64,000 bases of DNA from Pontimonas salivibrio (lineage in GTDB: Bacteria; Actinomycetota; Actinomycetes; Actinomycetales; Microbacteriaceae): assembly GCF_002950575.1 (NCBI RefSeq), contig NZ_CP026923.1:124001-188000 (forward strand), read 5' to 3'. Made by a program: the position numbers and the translations under genes. Of this stretch, positions 50,620 through 59,952 are shown in pieces; positions within the stretch are counted from its first letter, which is position 1; each line of letters opens with the position of its first letter. Under the pieces are notes generated by a model, which was not told the origin of the DNA, did not search any database, and worked only from the letters and a program-made list of their open reading frames with translations.

Positions 50620-52398
50620 TTAGCCGTCACCCTCTTCAGGGACGAACGGGTTTGTCGGGTCAAAACCTGCACAGTAGGTCAAGGTAATTTCTGAGCGCTG
50701 TGGGTGCTCACCGGGGGTGAGCGACTGTGCTTGGACCGTTTGTCCCAGACAGGTGGGGTCGGGTTCAAGGCGAACGGTCAACTGAATATCTGGGCCACTC
50801 AGGAGAGGGTTTGCCTCACCGACAGTGATTCCCCGCACATCAGGAACCTGCACTAAACCGTTCGAGACCACCAGAGTGATGGGGTCTGAGGGGTTCAGCA
50901 TGACCCCCGCTTCGGGCAGGGTGGCCAATACAGTGCCCTCTGGAATATTGGGGGAATAGTCGGTGCGGTCTTCGGTGAGACCCAGACCCAACTCGGTCAC
51001 CCGGGCTCGTGCGTCTTCAGAAGTTTGGTTCACCAGGTCGGGTAAACGAATTTGGTCTGCTCCTGCCGAGACATACACGCGAACACGCTCACCAGGAGCG
51101 ACGCGAATTCCTGTCCCGGGTTCGGTGCGAATCACCAAACCTTCCTCAAATTCGCCGCTGACTTCTTCAATGACGCTCGGCGTGAGACCCAACGACTCAA
51201 TGGTGCTCACCGCGACCACTTGGCTTTGGCCTCGAAGGTCCGGAACCATCGGAGCAGTCGCCGTCGACACTGTCGTGGGGTTTAGCGTAAACAGCCACAC
51301 CACGATGGCAATCAGCATCGAAATGGCGATGACTGAACCCAGTGCGATGGCTAACCGCGGCACACTGGCCTGTTGAACATTCTGACCTGCGGGGAGCGTG
51401 AAATCCACGGCGGGTTCAGCGCGTGACTGCCAGGTGGCCTGAGGGATGCTCGATGTCACAACGGGCGGCTCAGTATCGCTCGCGGCAGGTGCCCACTGCG
51501 TCTGTTCAGCCTCTTGGGTTCCCGGCTCGGGAAGGGCCAGAAGGGCTTTTCGCACCTCGGTTGCGGAGGAGAAACGATGAGCTGGCTCTTTTTCTAACAG
51601 CTTGTGCACGATGGCTGCCGTGCCTTTGCTTACGGAAGGGTTTTGCAATCCAAGGGGCGCCGGCTCATCGTTGATGTGCTGAAAGGCGACCGCGACAGGT
51701 GAATCACCCTCGAATGGTGGCCGACCGGCGAGCATTTCGTAGAGAACGACACCGAGGGCGTAGAGGTCACTGCGTTCTGTGGCGTCTTGGCCGCGGGCTT
51801 GCTCCGGTGAGAGATACATTGCTGTGCCCAAGATCGACGAGGTTTCTCCACCGTTAGCCACCGTGTCGGCAATCGCCCGGGCGATTCCAAAATCCATGAC
51901 CTTTACACCACCGTTGGTGGTGATCATGACGTTGGCAGGTTTGATGTCGCGGTGAACAATGCCAGCCTGGTGGGACACTTCAAGCGCGTTCAGCATCCCG
52001 TCGGCGATGCCTAATGCCGCAGCTTCGTCGATAATTCCGCGGTGAATGATGTCGCCCAACAGGCGACCCTGCACAAACTCCATCACGATGTAGGGCGTTG
52101 TGGACCCGGTCGGGTTTCCGACATCGTCGGTGTCGCCTTCGTCCCCCGCATCGAAAACGCGCACCACAGTGGGGTGGGCCATTTTCGACACGGCCATCGC
52201 TTCACGGCGGAACCTTTCCCTGGCGTTCGCGTCAGTGGAAAGCGTTGATTTCAAGACTTTGATGGCCACATCTCTGGCCAGACGTGCATCCCGACCCTTG
52301 TAGACATCGGCCATACCACCGCGACCGACAATGTTGTGGACCTCGTAGCGGCCACCGAGCAGTCGGCCAGTCCATGGCCCCTTCTGGTGGTTGCTCAC
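50620..52398 (-). CDS. pknB: Serine/threonine protein kinase PknB with PASTA repeats
   Basis: 592 residues. The kinase domain (about residues 12-280) has GRGGMADVY, catalytic HRDIKPANVM and DFGIARA with the activation loop up to YLSPEQARG. One membrane helix (LAIALGSVIAISMLIAIVVWLF) is followed by three extracellular PASTA-type repeats (starting VPDLRGQS, LPDLVNQTS and VPDVRGITV), which bind muropeptides or lipid II. Controls growth and division by phosphorylating wall and regulatory proteins. It is upstream-linked to pknA, pbpA, rodA and pstP on the same strand. Confidence 0.94.
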   Translation of the reverse strand: MSNHQKGPWTGRLLGGRYEVHNIVGRGGMADVYKGRDARLARDVAIKVLKSTLSTDANARERFRREAMAVSKMAHPTVVRVFDAGDEGDTDDVGNPTGSTTPYIVMEFVQGRLLGDIIHRGIIDEAAALGIADGMLNALEVSHQAGIVHRDIKPANVMITTNGGVKVMDFGIARAIADTVANGGETSSILGTAMYLSPEQARGQDATERSDLYALGVVLYEMLAGRPPFEGDSPVAVAFQHINDEPAPLGLQNPSVSKGTAAIVHKLLEKEPAHRFSSATEVRKALLALPEPGTQEAEQTQWAPAASDTEPPVVTSSIPQATWQSRAEPAVDFTLPAGQNVQQASVPRLAIALGSVIAISMLIAIVVWLFTLNPTTVSTATAPMVPDLRGQSQVVAVSTIESLGLTPSVIEEVSGEFEEGLVIRTEPGTGIRVAPGERVRVYVSAGADQIRLPDLVNQTSEDARARVTELGLGLTEDRTDYSPNIPEGTVLATLPEAGVMLNPSDPITLVVSNGLVQVPDVRGITVGEANPLLSGPDIQLTVRLEPDPTCLGQTVQAQSLTPGEHPQRSEITLTYCAGFDPTNPFVPEEGDG

Positions 52399-52458
52399 TA
52401 TTGGTTCACTCCTCGACGTGCCGGGCTGGTCAACATGCCGGCCAAGCTGACAGTCTAC

Positions 52459-54204
52459 TTAATCGGTTGTTCCACCATCTGTGTCGGAGCCACCTGAGCC
52501 TTCTTCTGGCGCATCCGGATCGGAAATAGTGAGGGTCGCCGCTGAGGACTTCGGGGTGTTGATATCGGAGCAACTCACCACATAACTGGCCGAAAAGTTG
52601 CCCGGATCTCCCAGGGTCACTGCGACCGAGGTGACGTTCGCCTCCAATACGCTGTCGTCCTGGTCGACGAGGGTTCCTCGGGTGACTTCGAGACGGTAGC
52701 TGGTGACGGGGAACCCGGTGGGACATTGGGCGTATGCGGGCCAGCTCAGGGTGATTTGGTCACCCGGCTCGTAAGGACCTTCGACGGGGTCCACAACGAT
52801 TTTCGACGGGGCGGGGGGACTGGGAATTTCTGCGTAAAAGTAGACCGCGATGAGGGTGTTTTCGGCGACGGTTCCTGTGGGGTTCACCCGGTAGGCCTGA
52901 CCGACAGCATCCTTGGATGGCGCAATGTTGCCCGTGATGGCATCAATGCGCAGGTTCAGGCCGGTGAGGATTTCTGTCACCTGAGCCTGTGTTTTACCGA
53001 TCATTTCAGAGCTGGGCACGCTCACAGTGGTCACTACCGGTTCTGGTTCCACGACCGGTTCCGGTTCTTCTACTTCGGGGGTCACGGGCTCCGGTGTGTC
53101 TTCCACCGTAGGTTCCGGCTCTTCGGAAATGACCGCGGGCTGTTCAGGTGGTACCTCAGATTCTGGACCCAATTGGGAATTGATTAAAGCAATCGCGCCA
53201 ATGACTAACGCAATCACACCGACCCCTCCGGCGACCGCAATGGTCCACACACGCCTAGGGATTCCCTCCTCAACGACCGGAATCGGTTGGGTTGTTGAGG
53301 AGCCCGTCCCCGAACCGCCTCCACTGCCACTGGCGGCCCCAGAGCTTGCACCCGGAGCCGGAATGTAGGAAAGGCCCTCTTCGTTGTGCCCACGCTCCAT
53401 GGCTCGAGCTGCTTTAGCTAATGCTTCTGCCGTCGCGGGGCGCCCTTCGGGTTTCTTCGCAATACACGACATGACAAGCGCACGCACCGCTTCAGGAATG
53501 GTTCCCGGTAACTCAGGTGGTGCTTCTTTGATGTGCGCCATTGCGATCGACACTTGAGATTCACCGCGGAAAGGCCGCCTGCCAGAGAGCGCTTCGTAGG
53601 CGACAATTCCGAGAGAGTAAATGTCTGTCGATGGCGATGCTGGTTTTCCGCTGGCCTGCTCGGGGGCCAAATACTGCACGGTTCCCATCACCTGCCCGGT
53701 AGCAGTGAGAGGGACCTGGTCGGCGACCCGGGCAATACCAAAGTCGGTGATTTTCACGGTGCCATCTGGCGTGATCAACAGGTTGCCCGGTTTGACGTCG
53801 CGGTGGACCAACCCGGCCTGGTGGGCTTGGTGCAGGGCTAAGGCTGTTTGGCGCACAATCGACAGCACCCGTTCCGGTGGCAGTACTTTTTCGCGCTCCA
53901 GTACGGTCGAGAGGGCTTCACCGGGCACCATCTCCATCACCAGGTAGGCGTTACCTTCTTCTTCGCCGTAGTCGAAGACATTGGCGATGCCTTCATGGTT
54001 GACGAGTGCCGCGTGGCGAGCCTCAGCGCGAAAGCGCTCGCGGAAACCCGGATCGCCGAAGTATTCCTCTTTCAAGATTTTGATGGCCACTGTGCGACCG
54101 ATGACGGTGTCGGTCGCTTTCCAGACTTCACCCATCCCCCCGATGGCGATACGGGAAATCAGTTCGTAGCGGTTGCCGTAGACCTGGCCAGTACTGGGTC
54201 TCAT
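52459..54204 (-). CDS. pknA: Serine/threonine protein kinase PknA with PASTA-like and beta-sandwich extracellular tail
   Basis: 581 residues. The kinase domain has [33 protein letters not shown] and [10 protein letters not shown] Gly/Ser-rich linker and one membrane helix ([21 protein letters not shown]) follow, then a Pro/Glu/Val-rich spacer. A PASTA-like domain ([18 protein letters not shown] to IAVYFYAE) and a final domain of about 95 residues ([13 protein letters not shown] to TISDPD) have an FN3-like strand pattern and a Cys pair. Mycobacterial PknA lacks such an extracellular sensor domain. ATGA-type overlap with pbpA. Confidence 0.9.
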   Translation of the reverse strand: MRPSTGQVYGNRYELISRIAIGGMGEVWKATDTVIGRTVAIKILKEEYFGDPGFRERFRAEARHAALVNHEGIANVFDYGEEEGNAYLVMEMVPGEALSTVLEREKVLPPERVLSIVRQTALALHQAHQAGLVHRDVKPGNLLITPDGTVKITDFGIARVADQVPLTATGQVMGTVQYLAPEQASGKPASPSTDIYSLGIVAYEALSGRRPFRGESQVSIAMAHIKEAPPELPGTIPEAVRALVMSCIAKKPEGRPATAEALAKAARAMERGHNEEGLSYIPAPGASSGAASGSGGGSGTGSSTTQPIPVVEEGIPRRVWTIAVAGGVGVIALVIGAIALINSQLGPESEVPPEQPAVISEEPEPTVEDTPEPVTPEVEEPEPVVEPEPVVTTVSVPSSEMIGKTQAQVTEILTGLNLRIDAITGNIAPSKDAVGQAYRVNPTGTVAENTLIAVYFYAEIPSPPAPSKIVVDPVEGPYEPGDQITLSWPAYAQCPTGFPVTSYRLEVTRGTLVDQDDSVLEANVTSVAVTLGDPGNFSASYVVSCSDINTPKSSAATLTISDPDAPEEGSGGSDTDGGTTD

Positions 54205-55646
54205 CTGTTCACCATCTCTTCAAGTACCGCTTTGGCCACTGGTGCCGCCACGGAGTTACCCGTTCCATCGGCCGCGACCCCTTCGACGACGACCGCCACA
54301 GCAATGTCACCCTGGTCGGCAGGGGTGAAGCCGGTAAACCAGAAATAGCGCCCATCGCCAATACCCGTTTCGGCAGTTCCTGTTTTCCCGGCCACATCAA
54401 CCCCGGGAATGGACGCTTGGTTGGCGACGCCGTCGTCGACTGCGCGAATCAACATTCGCTGCAATTCTCTTGCGGTGCGACCAGAAAGCGGAGTCGAATA
54501 CACAGAGGGTTCGGTTTCTCGGAGGGCTTCTAAGTCATCAGCCAGCACGGTGTCGACAATGTGGGGCGTCATCAATTCACCCTCATTCGCGATTGCTGCG
54601 CTCATCATGGCGACTTGCAGTGGCGTGACTCGAACGTCGTATTGACCAAACGACGACAGCATCAGTTGAGCTTGGTCCATCCCTCGGGGGTAACGAGAGG
54701 GGGTGACGGGCATCGGAATTTCGAGTGTCGCTTCGAATCCGAAGTCATCAGCCATAGAGCCGATTGTGCCCTCTCCGAGGGCAAGACCCAGTTCAGCGAA
54801 CGGAATGTTGCAGGACTGGATCAGGGCCGTTTCGAGGCTCACTTCTTCATCCGGACCACATAGGCGCCCCCCCGAGTTAGTCACAATGCTGTTGGACAGC
54901 GGCAACTGAAGCTCTGGGGGGTTAGGAAATTGACTGCCGGAAACAAACGATTGGGATTCCAAGGCCGCCGCAGTGACCAACACTTTAAAAACACTGCCCG
55001 GGAAGTATTGGTCGCCGGCGATGGCCTTATTGGCTAACGGTTGATTGCTGTCTGCCTCCAACGCCCGGTAGGCCTCCAGAACATCCGTGGTCGAATGCGA
55101 CGCTAACTGGTTGGGGTCAAAGGAGGGGGTCGACACCATCGCCAGGATCCGACCGGTGGAAGGTTCGATGGCGACCACGGAACCACTTCGGCCGGCTAAC
55201 GCGTCAAAGGCGACCTGTTGCAGTTCGTGGTCGAGGCTTAAGACCACCGTGGCACCGGTGGGTGTTGTGCCGGTCACCAACGAGTTCAGCTGATCTAAAA
55301 ACTGTTGGTTGGACTGACCGGTGAGAAAAGGGTTCAGCTCACTTTCGATACCGGCGTTTCCTTGGGTGAGTGTGTAGTAACCCACGACTGGTGCATACAG
55401 CTCCGGGTGGGGGTATTCGCGCAAATAGCGGTACTGGGTGTCGACCGGTGTGGAGCGTGCCACGAGTTCATTTCCCGCGAAAATGGGACCCCGTTCGGCA
55501 GAGAAGCTTTCAAAAAGGTTCCGGACGTTTCGGTCATCATTGGTGAGCGCGGGGGCTGCCAATACTTGGACCACTGACGTGGACACGAAAAGCGCGATGA
55601 ATAACACCACCACGACGCCACCCGTCAGTTTCAGTGAGCGAATCAT
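54201..55646 (-). CDS. pbpA: Penicillin-binding protein A (class B transpeptidase)
   Basis: A 481-residue transpeptidase with an N-terminal anchor ([22 protein letters not shown]). The dimerisation-type region contains [14 protein letters not shown]. The penicillin-binding domain has S-x-x-K as PGSVFKVLV, SxN as QSCNIPF and KTG as VAGKTGTAE. Crosslinks peptidoglycan with the RodA/FtsW partner that it overlaps by 4 bases. Family length is typical for actinobacterial PbpA. Confidence 0.93.
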   Translation of the reverse strand: MIRSLKLTGGVVVVLFIALFVSTSVVQVLAAPALTNDDRNVRNLFESFSAERGPIFAGNELVARSTPVDTQYRYLREYPHPELYAPVVGYYTLTQGNAGIESELNPFLTGQSNQQFLDQLNSLVTGTTPTGATVVLSLDHELQQVAFDALAGRSGSVVAIEPSTGRILAMVSTPSFDPNQLASHSTTDVLEAYRALEADSNQPLANKAIAGDQYFPGSVFKVLVTAAALESQSFVSGSQFPNPPELQLPLSNSIVTNSGGRLCGPDEEVSLETALIQSCNIPFAELGLALGEGTIGSMADDFGFEATLEIPMPVTPSRYPRGMDQAQLMLSSFGQYDVRVTPLQVAMMSAAIANEGELMTPHIVDTVLADDLEALRETEPSVYSTPLSGRTARELQRMLIRAVDDGVANQASIPGVDVAGKTGTAETGIGDGRYFWFTGFTPADQGDIAVAVVVEGVAADGTGNSVAAPVAKAVLEEMVNR

Positions 55647-57043
55647 GAGCCACCCCCGGAGAGTTGGCGATCTCGGGTGGTGGCGTCATCGCTCAGGCGC
55701 AAAATCAGCGCCACAATCATCCAGTTGGCGACCAGTGAGGACCCCCCAGCGGCCAGGAACGGGGTGGTGAGGCCGGTAACGGGAATGATTCGCGTGAGCC
55801 CGCCAATCACCACAAAAACCTGCAGTGCGATGACAAACGCCAGCCCGGAGGCGAGAAGCCGGCCGAAATCTTCCGTACCCAAATACCCCACACGGAAACC
55901 CCGGCTGACCAAAAGCAAATACAGCGCCAAAATGGCGAACACCCCGATGAGCCCCAACTCTTCACCGAGAGCGGCCACAATGTAGTCGCTCTCAGCGAGG
56001 GGGACCAGGTCGGGTTGGCCTTGGCCCAACCCTTGGCCGATAAAGCCTCCTTCGGCGAAACCAAAGAGGCCTTGGACCAGTTGGTAGCTCCCCCCAATGG
56101 CTTCGTACACGTCTTGGTTAAAGGAATTTAACCAACCAAAAATACGACCTTGGACGTAGCCAATCTGGCTTCCCACAATCGCGGCACCGGCGAGAAAAAG
56201 ACCCCCACCCAACACAATCCACATAAATCGCTCAGTGGCGATGAACATCATCACGACGAATAATCCGAAGTAGAGCAGCGAGGTGCCCAAGTCGCGTTGG
56301 AAAACCAACACCCCCATCGACAGGCCCCAAATCAACACGATGGGGCCAAGGTCTCGAAGGCGGGGCCAGCGCACACCTAAGAACTTCTTCCCCACCACGC
56401 GAAGCGAATCCTTTGCCGTAAGGAGGTAGCCCGCGAAGAAAATGGCCAACGCAATCTTTGCCACCTCACCCGGCTGGAACGACACTTGACCAAACTGGAC
56501 CCACAGCGTGGCGCCGTTCACGGTCCGCCCAATTCCGGGTACTAATGGCAAGGCCAGCAGGGCTACTCCGGCGAGCATTGCCAGGTAGCGGTAGCGCTGG
56601 AGCACTCGATGGTTTCTCACCACCAGGAGCACCAACACGACAGCGACAAGCGCCACAGCCGTCCACGCCATCTGCCTAATACCGGCTGCTTGCCAGCCGA
56701 CAAGACCTTCGGCGATATCGAGCCGGTGGATCATGGTGATCCCTAAACCATTAAGCATTGTCGCAATGGGAACAACAAACGGATCGGCGTCCGGCGCCAA
56801 CCAGCGCACCGCAAGGTGAACCAACAGCACCAGCCCAGCAAGTCCACCGACGTAGCTCAGAACACGAAGATCAAGTCCGCCTTGAGCGCCAAATTGCACC
56901 AGCGACATCGCAACAGCGCTCAACCCCAGTGCAAAGACAAGAAGGAGCAGTTCAAGGTTGCGAAGCCGCTTGGGCACCCGCACCTTCAACACCACGCGCC
57001 CGGTGACGGGCGCGAGGGGAGGGAGCGAAGCCTGGTTAGTCAC
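55643..57043 (-). CDS. rodA: SEDS peptidoglycan glycosyltransferase (RodA/FtsW family)
   Basis: A 466-residue protein with about twelve membrane helices. The SEDS signature includes NGATLWVQFGQVSFQPGEVAKIALAIFFAGYL and FAILALYLLLVSRGFRVG. The catalytic-Asp loop region is DLGTSLLYFGLFVVM. Polymerises lipid II; PbpA crosslinks. It overlaps pbpA at one end and pstP at the other. RodA rather than FtsW is chosen from the conserved kinase-cluster position. Confidence 0.92.
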   Translation of the reverse strand: MTNQASLPPLAPVTGRVVLKVRVPKRLRNLELLLLVFALGLSAVAMSLVQFGAQGGLDLRVLSYVGGLAGLVLLVHLAVRWLAPDADPFVVPIATMLNGLGITMIHRLDIAEGLVGWQAAGIRQMAWTAVALVAVVLVLLVVRNHRVLQRYRYLAMLAGVALLALPLVPGIGRTVNGATLWVQFGQVSFQPGEVAKIALAIFFAGYLLTAKDSLRVVGKKFLGVRWPRLRDLGPIVLIWGLSMGVLVFQRDLGTSLLYFGLFVVMMFIATERFMWIVLGGGLFLAGAAIVGSQIGYVQGRIFGWLNSFNQDVYEAIGGSYQLVQGLFGFAEGGFIGQGLGQGQPDLVPLAESDYIVAALGEELGLIGVFAILALYLLLVSRGFRVGYLGTEDFGRLLASGLAFVIALQVFVVIGGLTRIIPVTGLTTPFLAAGGSSLVANWMIVALILRLSDDATTRDRQLSGGGS

Positions 57044-58271
57044 GGGTCAGCCTCTCGACAATGTCTCGGGCTTCTTCCAAATTGTCTGCCGGCAGGGTGT
57101 CTCTGACGCTGTCTTGGATAAACAGGGGGAGCTCGTCGACGACGATGCCGGTGTCTTCAAACGGACTCGAGAGGCTGAAAGGCCCCACGTTTTGTTGGAC
57201 ACCCTGATAGATGACGACGACGCCGTCATCTTCTCCCACGAAGAATTTCGTCTGGGTCCACTGGTAGCTGGCAACGACGCCCCAGGCAATGGCGCCGATC
57301 ACGAGCACCACCCCAATGGACCACACAATCCGGCGGCGCCGGAGGCGCTGACGGTCCTCTTCGATGAGTTCTTCGAGGTAGCCCTCTTCGGGCTCGAAAT
57401 GCTCATCCGCAATGGGTTGTGCCCGCAAGGGGTGGAGCAGTAATGCCGGAAGCCGCTGAACCCGGGTCACAGGGCCGGTTTCGTAGGTGAGTGGTTCGGA
57501 TGCGGACCCAACAATCTGAGGTTCTGCCGGAGGGGAGTGTTCGAAGCCTTCCTCTACGTGGGCGATGACAACCGTGACATTGTCGGGTGCGCCTTCGGCC
57601 AAACTGGCGAGGATTAGTTTGTCGACGGCTTCTCGAGGGTCGTCGATACTGAGGAGAATTTCGGCCATCTCCCGCTCAGAGACGTAACCGCTGAGGCCGT
57701 CGGAGCACAGTAACCAGCGATCGCCGGGCGCAGTGTCCACAATGTGGGTGTCGATTTCAGGGTCGACATCGACGTCACCCAGCACCCTCATCAGAACGCT
57801 GCGCCTGGGGTGGACGGCGGCTTCTTCAGGAGTAATGCGACCCGTGTCGACCAAGCGTTGAACGAAAGTGTGGTCGGCAGTGATTTGCTCCAGGGTGCCA
57901 TCGCGTAGGCGGTAAATCCGTGAATCGCCGATGTGGGCAATCACCATCTGATGGCCCACACGCACCATGGCACTCACGGTGGTTCCCATCCCGGTGAGTT
58001 CTGGGTGCTCAGCGACGGCTTGGGTGAGTTTGGCGCCGGCATCCAAAATTCCCCGGTAGAGCTCTTCGCGGGCATCGTCGGTATTTTCAAATGCCTGGTC
58101 AATACCCACCAGGTGTTTCACCGCAATGGCGCTGGCGACATCACCTCCGGCATGGCCGCCCATCCCGTCGGCGACCACGAAGAGATGGTTTCCTACTGAC
58201 CCAGAATCTTGGTTGCTGGCGCGCACCTTGCCAATGTGGGACGAGGCGGCGCTGAGAACGGGAGTGACCAC
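57036..58271 (-). CDS. pstP: PP2C-family protein phosphatase PstP
   Basis: 411 residues. The PP2C domain (about residues 5-235) has ASSHIGKVRASNQDS, FVVADGMGGHAGGDVAS, IGDSRIYRLRDG and LLCSDGLSGYVS with metal-binding Asp residues. A juxtamembrane region, one membrane helix (IVWSIGVVLVIGAIAWGVVA) and an extracellular tail of about 80 residues follow. Reverses PknA/PknB phosphorylation. It overlaps rodA by 8 bases and lies 6 bases after fhaB. Confidence 0.93.
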   Translation of the reverse strand: MVTPVLSAASSHIGKVRASNQDSGSVGNHLFVVADGMGGHAGGDVASAIAVKHLVGIDQAFENTDDAREELYRGILDAGAKLTQAVAEHPELTGMGTTVSAMVRVGHQMVIAHIGDSRIYRLRDGTLEQITADHTFVQRLVDTGRITPEEAAVHPRRSVLMRVLGDVDVDPEIDTHIVDTAPGDRWLLCSDGLSGYVSEREMAEILLSIDDPREAVDKLILASLAEGAPDNVTVVIAHVEEGFEHSPPAEPQIVGSASEPLTYETGPVTRVQRLPALLLHPLRAQPIADEHFEPEEGYLEELIEEDRQRLRRRRIVWSIGVVLVIGAIAWGVVASYQWTQTKFFVGEDDGVVVIYQGVQQNVGPFSLSSPFEDTGIVVDELPLFIQDSVRDTLPADNLEEARDIVERLTRD

Positions 58272-58277
58272 CGGGCG

Positions 58278-58766
58278 TTACCGTCGCAGCTCGAAGGTGG
58301 TTTCGCCCACCTGAATGGGGGTGTCTAAGGGAATAGGGGTTGGGATGCTGACACGTTTTCCGGCCAGTAACGTCCCGTTGGTGGAGTCAAGATCCTGAAC
58401 CATCCACTGTTCGTTCCACAGCATCAAGCGAGCGTGATGGGTTGAGGTGAAGTCATCCCGAATGACGAGGCTTGATTCGGCAGAGCGACCAATCGTGAAC
58501 TGTTCTTCTTTATCGAGAGGAATTTCGAGCCCCTCTTTCGGGCCCGAGGTGACCACCAAACTGGTGGCAATGCCACTGGGTGTGGTGGGAGTGGGTTGTG
58601 TTTCTGGCTGACTGTCTTGGCGAACGCGTTGCGGCCCACTTTGATCGTTGCGCCGCATGGGTGGGCCGAAAAGGTCTGTTCGTAGCGCGTAGACGATGGC
58701 GAAAATGAACGCCCACAGTAAGCCGAGGAAGGCCAGTTGAAGGACAAAGAGTGTCAATTGACTCAC
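58278..58766 (-). CDS. fhaB: FHA-domain protein FhaB (FipA-like)
   Basis: A 162-residue protein with an N-terminal membrane helix (LTLFVLQLAFLGLLWAFIFAIVYA) and a C-terminal FHA domain (FTIGRSAESSLVIRDDFTSTHHARL, then DLDSTNGTLLAG). It binds phosphothreonine on PknA/B targets and links to division. The GTG at 58766 (MSQLTLFVLQL) overlaps the fhaA stop; the open frame upstream is a shadow of fhaA. Confidence 0.92.
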   Translation of the reverse strand: MSQLTLFVLQLAFLGLLWAFIFAIVYALRTDLFGPPMRRNDQSGPQRVRQDSQPETQPTPTTPSGIATSLVVTSGPKEGLEIPLDKEEQFTIGRSAESSLVIRDDFTSTHHARLMLWNEQWMVQDLDSTNGTLLAGKRVSIPTPIPLDTPIQVGETTFELRR

Positions 58767-59488
58767 GGTGCATCCTCCGACTGAGGGCCCCGCCCGGACT
58801 CTACGAGGCCTTGATATTCCTTCTGAAGCTGGGGAACCACTGCCACCACAATACGCGCCTGACCGACACCGAGAATGCATCGGTCAGGAAGGGGGTGGTG
58901 AGTCACCGTCACACCGTCGATTTCGGTGCCATTGGTGGAGCCCAAATCCACTACTTCGGCATCTTTCCCGTTCCACCGAATTTCGCAGTGGTGGCGTGAC
59001 ACACCACGAGCTTCCAGGGCAATATCGACGTCGCTTCCCCGTCCGAGCAGGGTTTTCCTCTTCACCAGCGGGTATCTGGTTCCGTCCACATCGAGTACCG
59101 GAATCCAGACCAGGGGCCCTTTGGTCACGACAGCGCTCGCGCCCACCATTCCTTCACCGAGGGCCCGGTCGATTCGTAGCGAAACCCGCGGGCTGGCGGT
59201 GGCGTAATAACCCTGGTGTTGTTGGTGGCTGCCGAGTTCATTGGCCAGTTCGTCGCGTAGCGATGCTCCGAGTGCGTCAAGGCGCTCGTAGTCAGCCTCT
59301 GAGAGGGAGACGAAATAGTCGCGGGGCACGAGCATCCGTTGAGGGTTAACGATCACCGCTTGAGAGTCCATTTCCCGTTTTAGCGCCGACGCGATTTCTA
59401 ACGGGTGCACCCCACTTTTAAACGTTTTCGCAAAAGCGCCCCCCACAGCGCGCTCGACCGAGCGTTCAAAGCTGTCGAGAAAACCCAT
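58763..59488 (-). CDS. fhaA: FHA-domain protein FhaA (DUF3662)
   Basis: 241 residues. The N-terminal DUF3662 domain starts MGFLDSFERSVERAVGGAFAK and has SGVHPLEIASALKREMD. A C-terminal FHA domain has LLGRGSDVDIALEARGVSRHHCEI and DLGSTNGTEIDG. Mycobacterial FhaA binds the pseudokinase of MurJ; MurJ is encoded here too but without that domain. The ATG at 59488 has GGAGG 5 bases upstream. It is the first gene of the fhaA-fhaB-pstP-rodA-pbpA-pknA-pknB operon. Confidence 0.92.
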   Translation of the reverse strand: MGFLDSFERSVERAVGGAFAKTFKSGVHPLEIASALKREMDSQAVIVNPQRMLVPRDYFVSLSEADYERLDALGASLRDELANELGSHQQHQGYYATASPRVSLRIDRALGEGMVGASAVVTKGPLVWIPVLDVDGTRYPLVKRKTLLGRGSDVDIALEARGVSRHHCEIRWNGKDAEVVDLGSTNGTEIDGVTVTHHPLPDRCILGVGQARIVVAVVPQLQKEYQGLVESGRGPQSEDAP

Positions 59489-59630
59489 GATTCCTCCGGA
59501 GGCGGTTGTGTGCCCTCGATGGTAGCCGGCGAAGGAGGCCAATTTGTGGGAGTAAGCCCTGCTGGGGGCCCGGTGTGCCACCGTCGCCCTGTGCTACTCT
59601 CAGCCTGTCAACCACGGCGGTTGATCTCAC

Positions 59631-59714
59631 GCGCGAGTGGCGGAATTGGCAGACGCGCTGGCTTCAGGTGCCAGTGCCCGCAAGGGCGTGGGGGTTCAAG
59701 TCCCCCCTCGCGCA
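59631..59714 (+). tRNA. tRNA-Leu (anticodon CAG)
   Basis: An 84-base type II tRNA. The acceptor stem GCGCGAG pairs with CTCGCGC, and the discriminator base is A. The anticodon arm CTGGC-TTCAGGT-GCCAG has CAG at 59665-59667. The long variable arm GCCCGCAAGGGC and T arm GGGGTTCAAGTCCCC are present. CCA is not encoded. It is divergent from fhaA. Confidence 0.96.
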
Positions 59715-59897
59715 CAAGAGAAATGATCCTTCGGGATTCGAATCCCGGCCCCAGCGGGCTTGGTCGCCATGTGGGCGGAATGGTTGCGTCCACTTCCACT
59801 GCACGAATCTGCTCGATTGAGCGTTGCTGGATACTCAGAGGCGTTGCCCTGTGTGGGGATCAATGCCCTATCCGACTAAGTGAGAGCCCGAACGAGG

Positions 59898-59930
59898 TAT
59901 CTCACCTTTAGCACCACTAAAGGTGAGATA
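59898..59930. promoter_or_regulatory. Perfect 14-bp inverted repeat before fic
   Basis: TATCTCACCTTTAG (59898-59911) and CTAAAGGTGAGATA (59917-59930) are exact reverse complements around the loop CACCA. It ends 22 bases before the preferred fic start. A dimeric repressor site is likely; because the Fic protein itself has a C-terminal winged helix, it may bind here. It could instead fold as an RNA hairpin, but no T-run follows. Confidence 0.65.
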
Positions 59931-59952
59931 GTGTGAGTGGGGGGTGATGGTC

